Below, in pieces: positions 52,801-61,000 of a DNA stretch of 64,000 nt. The stretch lies in NCBI GenBank assembly GCA_030533445.1, contig CM060064.1, positions 25,050,626 through 25,114,625 on the forward strand. Reading direction: 5' to 3'. Position 1 is the first letter of the stretch. Each line of letters opens with the position of its first letter. The notes beneath the pieces are model-generated. The model ran no database searches, was not told where the DNA came from, and was given only the letters and a program-made list of their open reading frames with translations. A program made the translations under genes and the position numbers. Source of the stretch: Cyprinodon diabolis. Taxonomy: Eukaryota; Chordata; Actinopteri; Cyprinodontiformes; Cyprinodontidae.

Positions 52801-55023
52801 TAAACAGCTCTCCCCTTTAAAATGTCACTAAATTCGAAGATAAAGACGGAGGGACTGTTCTTTTCCTTGCATATCTCTCTAGATCATCAATTCTGTCTTC
52901 TCTCTTTTGCTCTCTGCTCGTCAGCTCATCTCAGATGTTCTCTACAGGATCTAGGTCTAGGTCATGGAGGATGGCTGATTTTGTATCTCTTCAACCAGTT
53001 GTCTGGGGATGTGGCCACATGTTTATTGATCATTATCCTGTTTTAAGACCCAGTGATGATTGATTTTCAGTTTACTCCAAGAGGTCACTGAGATGTGCCA
53101 GAGTGTGACACCTTGTTGCCCTTCTTAGTATAAAAAAGTCATTATTTACTAATAAGAAATCCCTGGAAACTCTGATCAATGTTTAAGATTAAGTATAAGA
53201 TATAAAAGAATGATTCATTTTGTATTTCTTAAATTGATTTTCTTCTAGTTATGATAAGTTGACTCACCTTGCTCCGCGTCTCCTGTAAACTCTCCCACAG
53301 CCACAGAGTAGCCTAAAAGAAAACACAAGGAAGGATTTAATGTAGACATAACGGTTTTGGTGGTGCTGCATTAGATCCTGATAATCAGACCGATTTTCAT
53401 TTAGTTCAGGGTGAGTGCGGGAAGAGAGGAGATTGTTCCTGAGTGTTACCGAGGTAGCTGTCGTCATTTGTGTCGTCTGCAGCTCCGGTTTGTTTCTCCC
53501 CTGGAACTCGTCTCAGGATTGCCTTTAAAGAGTAGCCATTGAGTATCTCTGCGATCCCTGCTGTCATCACCTGACCTGCACTCACACACACAGAAACACT
53601 CACAAAGTTTACTTGTAGGAGAAAAACAAACAAACAGAAGAATGTGTGACACATCTGCTCATAGACACTGGTTTTTAACTGCACTCGGCCTGATTAGGGG
53701 GATTCTGCTGTCCCCAATTCTGCCAACAGCTACATAGTAACATTTCACATATTAAGACTCAAACACATTCATTAGTAAAGCAAGAGTAAAAAAAAACAAA
53801 AAAACTAAACAGAACAATGTTTCTCTTAAACACAAATCTTCCCATTGCAAAGAGGATTATACATAATAGGTGTGTGGACTCAAACAACACCCTTCCTCTG
53901 CTGTTGAACAAGAGGTTAAAGAAACAGATGATTTTATCTATGGTTGCCCTCAACCTTCCATAAGTCCTCTGTTATGTTTGAGCGTGCTGACGGGAAGGAA
54001 AATGTGCCCTCTTAACCCTCCCACCAGCTCCTCTCCCACCATGCTCGGAGTTTATCTCTCAGCCTAACACATCCAGTCAATATTAAACCTCCCACTGATT
54101 AATGGGATCAACTGTTAACACAGATACATGAGTCACTGCTGCTGATTTGAGGTGTTCTTCACACCTGGTAATAACAAGGTTGTATATAAAAGTCTCTTTT
54201 TATGATGAATCGGGCTGAAGGCTAAAGACAATCGGTGTATATTAGAGGCCATAAAAATCCAGGCTGAGTGCTTTTATAAACATTTGTAGGAAGTGTTTTA
54301 ACTGGAGGCAGCCTGCCTGCAGTGCTGCAGACACAGAACGATCCATTAGGCTTTTTATGTTGCATGTGTAATGTGGGTCTCCTATGCTGAAGCATGTATT
54401 ATTCAACATGTGGCAGCAGCACTGATAGTATACATCAGGTCAGATGTTTACATACACTCAACTTTTAAAGTACTGTATTTATTTTGGGCTTTTAATAGTA
54501 GTTTATCTTTAAGAGGTGACATATGTAAAGAATAGTTCTTCCTTCAAAAACACACTTACTTTATATATACATAGGCCTATATATATATATGTTTTGCAAA
54601 TTTCATACTTGAAAACTACTAAATTTAAGTAAGTATTAATATTTATATTCGGGTTGTCACCATTAATCGGATTAATCAATTATGAAATGATCATCAACTA
54701 ATTTAATAATTGATTAATCGTTTACTGGAGTATAGAGACCGTAAAACATGCCATTAGCTGATAGAGAAACCCACTTAGAGTAGTAATTATGCCAAAATTG
54801 TAAAAATATATGTAATCATTTTGCATTCAAGATAAAAAAGCATTTTAGTCTGTCTATATGCTCTATCCAGAAGTCCTTAAGTGAAAAAGTTTTAGTTTCA
54901 CCAGTTTTAATTATGTAAAAAGTTCCTTAAGGAACATTTTGCTGTCCAATTATGAATTGATTAATAAAATTATTATAGTCAACAGATTATTTGATTTGCA
55001 AAATAATAATTAGTTTCAGCCCT

Positions 55024-55072
<49 letters not shown>

Positions 55073-58000
55073 CAATTCAATTTATTTACAGTATATAGCG
55101 CCAATTCACAACACAAGTCATCTCAAGGCACTTTACAGTTATTATATATATAAAATCTTAGCAGCAAAAGAAAAAAAAAATTTGTGAAACAAGATCCACA
55201 AAATTGTGATATGTTGATTCAAACCCTGACGATAAAAAAATTCTGTATTATACCACAAGCTTGTGTTCTTTGCAAAACATGTAAAAATGTTATAAGCTTA
55301 TAAAGTGGTCAAGTGAAAGTCTTCTGTCACCACATGTTCATGCAGCAGGAGCGTGTCCTGCGCAGTCAATAATCGATGAAACCATCGGGTTTTCCTAAGA
55401 AGGAAAACATTTAACCAATCTGGCTGGATGATCTGACTGAATTGTCTCAGAATGTGCCTTACAGTAAGATGACACGTTAATTTACACTATATAAATAAAC
55501 TCAATTGAACGGTTATATTTCACACATAGAAACACTCACAAAGTTTACTTGTAGGAGAAAAACAAACAAACATAAGAATGTGTGACACATCTGCTCATAG
55601 ACACTGGTTTTTAACTGCACTCGACCCGATTAGGTTGGGTTCTGTGTCCCCAATTCCGCCATAGCTGTCAGCTGCATATTAACGTTTCCCATATTAAAAC
55701 TAAAACACATTCATTAGCAAAGGAAGAGTAAAAAAAAAAACAAAAAAAATAAACATCACAATGTTTCTCTTAAACAAATTTCTTCTCTTTGCAAAGATGA
55801 TTATACATAATAGGGTTGAGCTTATAATCTTAGAAACTAATAAAGTGGTCAAGTGAAAGTCTTTGTCACCACACGTTCATGCAGCAGGAGCATGTCCTGC
55901 AAAGTCAGTGATCGATGCAATCATCGGGTTTTCCTAAGAAGGAAAAATTTTAACCAATCTGACTGAATGATGTGATTGAATTGTCTCAGAATGTGCATTA
56001 AGATGACATATGAATTTACACTATATAAATAAACTCAACTGAATATATTTTGGTCATTTGCTTCTTTGTTTATATACATGTTAAATAACAGGGATAGACC
56101 TGCTGCTGTTTTGTGTTAAATTTCCAGTTAAAATTATTCTGTTTGTGTTTTATCTGATAGAGATGACTAAATTGGTATGAATAAGTTGGAGCTTTAGAAT
56201 CTCTTTAAATCAGGCTACAAATCTAAGAGTTGGGCATCGCTAGTTCAAAAGAATTTGCAGGAAAGTTGGAGATTTGATGACAAAGGAACAAACAAAGAAT
56301 TTTGTCCAAAAAATCAATATGGGCTCCAAGTTCATTAGCAAGGTGCTCTATTTCTAACATATTTATTTCCACAAAGTTTTAAACACCTGGAGCTGGAGGA
56401 GGTTAGCTTCACTTGAACAGCTTCACTGCATCGCACTCCAGCAACACCCATTGAGACACTGAATCCCTCTGCTTTGGCCAGCCCTGCATTTCCTGCAAGC
56501 CACCCTCATCTTTCCTCCTCTGTCTGAATTTCTAAATCCTCCCTAACTTCTCATCTTCATCTGTGAAGCAGCACTTTGCCCCTCACTGCAACAGTGATAT
56601 CCCCTCCCTACTGCTTTCTCTTCTGGCTGTCCACTCTTCACCAGTTTTATTCCCTTACTCTGAAACTTTTCAGGCTCCCTCTCTTAGTAGAGGGCAGCTC
56701 CTCCACACTCCATTTAACCCCCAATCAGCTCATTACTGCACCTAAACACCCACTTCCTGTTTGACTGCAGTCAGCGTGAGGCATTACGTAAAGGAACAAG
56801 GGAGGAAAAAGCGGGAAAAGGGGAGCAGAGAGAAAATGGTAAGCCATTGGACCAAGGTGCATATTTGGGCTTCACTGTTTGACCTCATACCTAACCTCAT
56901 CCATCATTTGAACACTGCTGATTTATTCACCTTGCCAGTAGAAGCTTCCAGGTCCTCCTAGAACTAGCCTCCCCTCCTGTAATGAAAAGAAAATTCTTAG
57001 TCCTTTAACAGAAAACTATATACAGATTTGTTCATATTTGGTAAATGGTCTGTACTTATGTAGCCCTTTTTCAACTCAGGAAACTTGACCAAAGCGCTTT
57101 ACACTACATTCAGTCATTACACACTGATGGTGGCAAGCTAAATTGTAGTCACAGCTGCCCTGGGGCTCACTGACAAAGGCAAGGCTGCCGCACACTGGCG
57201 CCACCGGGCCCTCTGACCACCATCAGTAGAAAATGGAGGTGAAGTGTCTTGCCAAAGGACACAAAAACACTGAAAGTCAGAGCCGGGGCTTGAACCGCCA
57301 ATCCTTCGATTTCAGGGCAAACTCCTACATCCGACACCTTGTGCAACTAGAGAAGTTTTTGGCAAACATTTTCTGCTGTCATGCCTGTTGACATCGTACA
57401 GAGAATGAGAGCTTCCTGTATGGAAGGGTAAAGTTGGACCATGAGGCAGAGGTCAGGGTTCAGACTTACTTTACAGTGAAAGAATGCATGCACGTCAGTT
57501 GTGTTAAAGGCGATAGGTCATTTTGGTTTCTCCAGGGAGGATCGGTGCCTCATCTTCCAAGGGTCCATAAATGTCAAAAGCTCTTAAATATGATATTCTA
57601 AGACATTGTACTGCTGAAAACATGTGATCGATCCTGCAGGTTTTACCTTGGTGAAATCCACACTGAAACCAGCCTGGCAGAATCCCTGTCCCTCTGGGTC
57701 CGGGTCATCTAAAAGCAACACAAACACATACAAAACATAAAGAAAAGTCCTATCTTTCTACTAAAAGGGAACTTTTGGAATAAGATTTGTTGGTTTTGCA
57801 CAGAATATCACAACTACACGTGTATGTTAGAGAATCAATAGGGGGAATTTGCCAAGAACTGACTGCCTCTAACCTTTATTTCAGGAAATCTGTTCTGTTT
57901 TTACACATTGTCTTTAATTTAATACCTCTCAATAAAATCCAGTGCAACCAATAGCCTAATAAAGTCAGTCCATCAGTCAGTGGATATTTTCATTTAGGAA

Positions 58001-61000
58001 GGAAAGCGATGGCTGTGTAAGGTAAATAAAAAAAATGATTGCAGAATAATGCAGCAAGCGTCTTCTTTAACAGTTCTATTAAGTTATGTTGGTTTATCAA
58101 AAAAACTTCCAATAAGATAGAAAGTTTGTGATGCTAGGGTGAAAAAATGTGTAAAGCTCAAGGGATATAATAAATCTTCAAGGCACGGTACATCTACTGG
58201 TTAGCATAACATGCATAAAGCTTTGCTAGAAATGTTGGCAGAGGAGCCAAATCTTCTGTAAAAGCAAAAAGGTTTTGACAAAGAAGATAAAATCAACAGA
58301 TTTGGCAACTCATAAAGGAGATACTTGGCTTCTTCTCTACACTGCTTTAGTGTGAAGTGAGTTTATAATGTTTGGAATGTCCAAATAAAAAACTAAAATC
58401 TAAATAAGAGGAGGAACTTGAATCTCCTTGAATCTCCTATAAAACCCTGCAACTAATAAAAGTTACGTCTTTTTTAAATGACATGATCTAACTGTACATA
58501 AACACACCAAACGTACCGTGCACATCGTAAATTTGTCTTCAATGCCCTGGCAGCCTGAGGTGAAACTTAATGATGTGTGACTACACAAGTGCACTTACAG
58601 TGTAAACAATAAGTCAGTTACAGCAGAGGCCTGAGCAGCCGCCAAAATATGTTAATATGAAGCAAAAAAAGCAGCTGGTGGCAGAAAACTCTGGCTCCAA
58701 CAAACAGTAAGGAATCACTTTGCCCAATCTTGAGAACACTTCAACGTATTCCCTTTTGGGAACGCTCTAGTTTTACGGTGCAATTATTCATGTCTTGATT
58801 AGTCAGCGCAGACATAAGTAACATAAACTGAAATCTTTAACACTGAGCAAGTTACTAAAGAGAGGGCAGGATTTCCTCTGCTGTTTACACGGTGCCACCT
58901 GTTCGCCTTCATTGCTTCTGATCATCATGTGTTGGCAGTGTGCTGTATTTACATACAGGATTAAGAGTGTCAGACGAAGAAGGTGGAAGAGAAAGAAAAG
59001 AGCAGGATTGTTGAAGAGAAGCAGCTTTGGCTAAGGGCTGGAGGAGTGGGGCGTCTAATTCACAAAATAGAGAAATTGGTTCACTATTGGGGAGATCATT
59101 TTTGGGTTAGCATGGTGGCTTTTAGAAGAGTCGACAGCCTTAGGAGAAAGATCAATATCCTATCAATCCAACCAGAGATTTTTCTTCTTTTATTCATCAG
59201 CACTGCACTCTCCCAACCCAGCTTATCTCAAAACTGGGTGAAGAATTTTAGGACAGCTTAAATGTTGGGTGTGTCCAGAAAACCAGCACATTTCAAAAAA
59301 AGCTCTGCCTTTTCTAATGCAAAGAGTGGTTAAATGTCCAGTCAGGATTTAGCAGGACATTACTGATGGGCAGAAGCCAGTCATTTCTCTGCTAGGGTAA
59401 CCACTAACATTATTGGGAGCTGATGCACATATTCAATCTACAGTACAAAGATCCAAAGCAGAAGGAACAATATCGCTTTTTCTAATGACTGTCATCATTT
59501 ATTTTCACACTTTTCTGTAAAAAATTTGTCCGAAAAGTGTCTATTAAAAATCTCAGCTAAAATATTCAAGTTAATGATCCTTCTCACCAACAATGCGTTT
59601 TCTAACTAGTAACATCAGTCCAGGTTTACCTATTTCTGTAGTGATTTTCTTTAAAATTTGGTTGAATGTAATGCAGACACATGAAAGCACACTGGTGAAT
59701 GAAGACTTCTATAGGTGAAGCAGTAGATTGACTCACTGGTTCTGCAGGGGGAGTACTCTGCATAAGCGCTGAAGTTCTGGATGGCAACATAGCAGGTTCC
59801 CACCGGGTCCTTCTCCCCTTCTTTCTTCACTGTCCGCCAGTGGTAGAGTGGAGCACAGGCCTGCATAAACCATAAATCTCTGAGTTTCGTTACATATAAC
59901 CTTTGATTTAAGATTTAAGGTTTATGCAGGCCTGTGCTCCACTCTACCACTTGTAGAGTTTGTTTAACATCACCACTCACCACCACTTTTCCTTTGTGCG
60001 TCCTGACTGATGCTCCAAACCACTGGTGGGACTTAAACTCTAGAGGCTCTCTGGTGCGGTTTACTCTAATCATTCTGTTATCTGGTGGCAGAGAGAGGTG
60101 TGCAGATGCGGGGAGGGGGTGGAAAAGATGTAAAAACAGAACAGAGAATTTAACAGAGATCTTCAAAGTGGTGGCAGTAAAAGATGACGTAGACCATGGT
60201 AATGTGGTCTGTGATCATTTGTCCTTAATGAGCGAGGGTAAACAGCAAAGTCCTAAACAGGCCTATAACACAGCAAAACACCATTTGCCCCCTGAGACTA
60301 ACATTCAACAGGATATGGTTGGCTTTTTGTTTGTTTGTTTGATGCACTCCAATAAAGAATTAACACTCTAGGAACTGAGACAGACACACAGAGACAAGAT
60401 CACACAAAAGACGGTCGATTCCACACTGAAAATCGTTATAAAAGGACAGATATGGTGCATGAGTTTTGGTTGATGTAGATATTTTCCATTGCTTTTCTTT
60501 AAGAGCAGCTGGGTCTCATCAGACCCACACAGACCCCTCCTCATTAATCCCCCCGCTTTAGCACATGTGTGCCCACAAACATACATAGATTTACAGGAAT
60601 ACTCTGGTTTTAGACAAACAGGTGTACAGTAAATGATTTATCATTACTTTTAGGCCTTCACATGTTTAAATTGTGTATTAATGAGCTCAAGAAAAGTGCT
60701 GTTTTCCATGTTTCTGAACACATAAAGGATCTTCCTATGATCTTGTAGGAAGGAATTAGTCATCATTTATTGAAGGATGGAAATCACAATAAAATTTCAA
60801 ATTACATTCTAGGCTTACAAAAAAAAATAAAATAATAGAGCACGTAGGGAATATAAACTGCAGAATCCATCAGCATCTTAAACCAGGATGGAATTTTACA
60901 ACCCTTTGGAAAACATTTAGTTTAAGTCATTTGAAACGATGATCCAGAATCAAATCTTAAAAAGGTAACTGGAGGTTGAATCCAGGAATATTGTGACTGA

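Larger units (their letters stand above)
50418..53267. other. itga8 intron 8
   Basis: A 2.85-kb intron with a G20 run (50945-50964) and a possible degraded Tc1-like end at 51217. I see no gene in it. Confidence 0.6.
53583..56045. repeat. Diverged tandem duplication in intron 6
   Basis: Block A (53583-53870) is repeated at 55519-55814, and block B (55296-55509) at 55829-56045. They share, for example, AACACTCACAAAGTTTACTT and CGGGTTTTCCTAAGAAGGAA. The order is A, 1.4 kb of other sequence, B, A', B'. The simplest reading is an A-B tandem duplication followed by insertion of about 1.4 kb into the first copy. Confidence 0.85.

Noticed and set aside
52441..53060. Possible further Tc1-like remnant
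   Set aside because: A phrase near 53020 (GATCATTATCCTG) recalls transposase antisense, but there is no second motif to support it.
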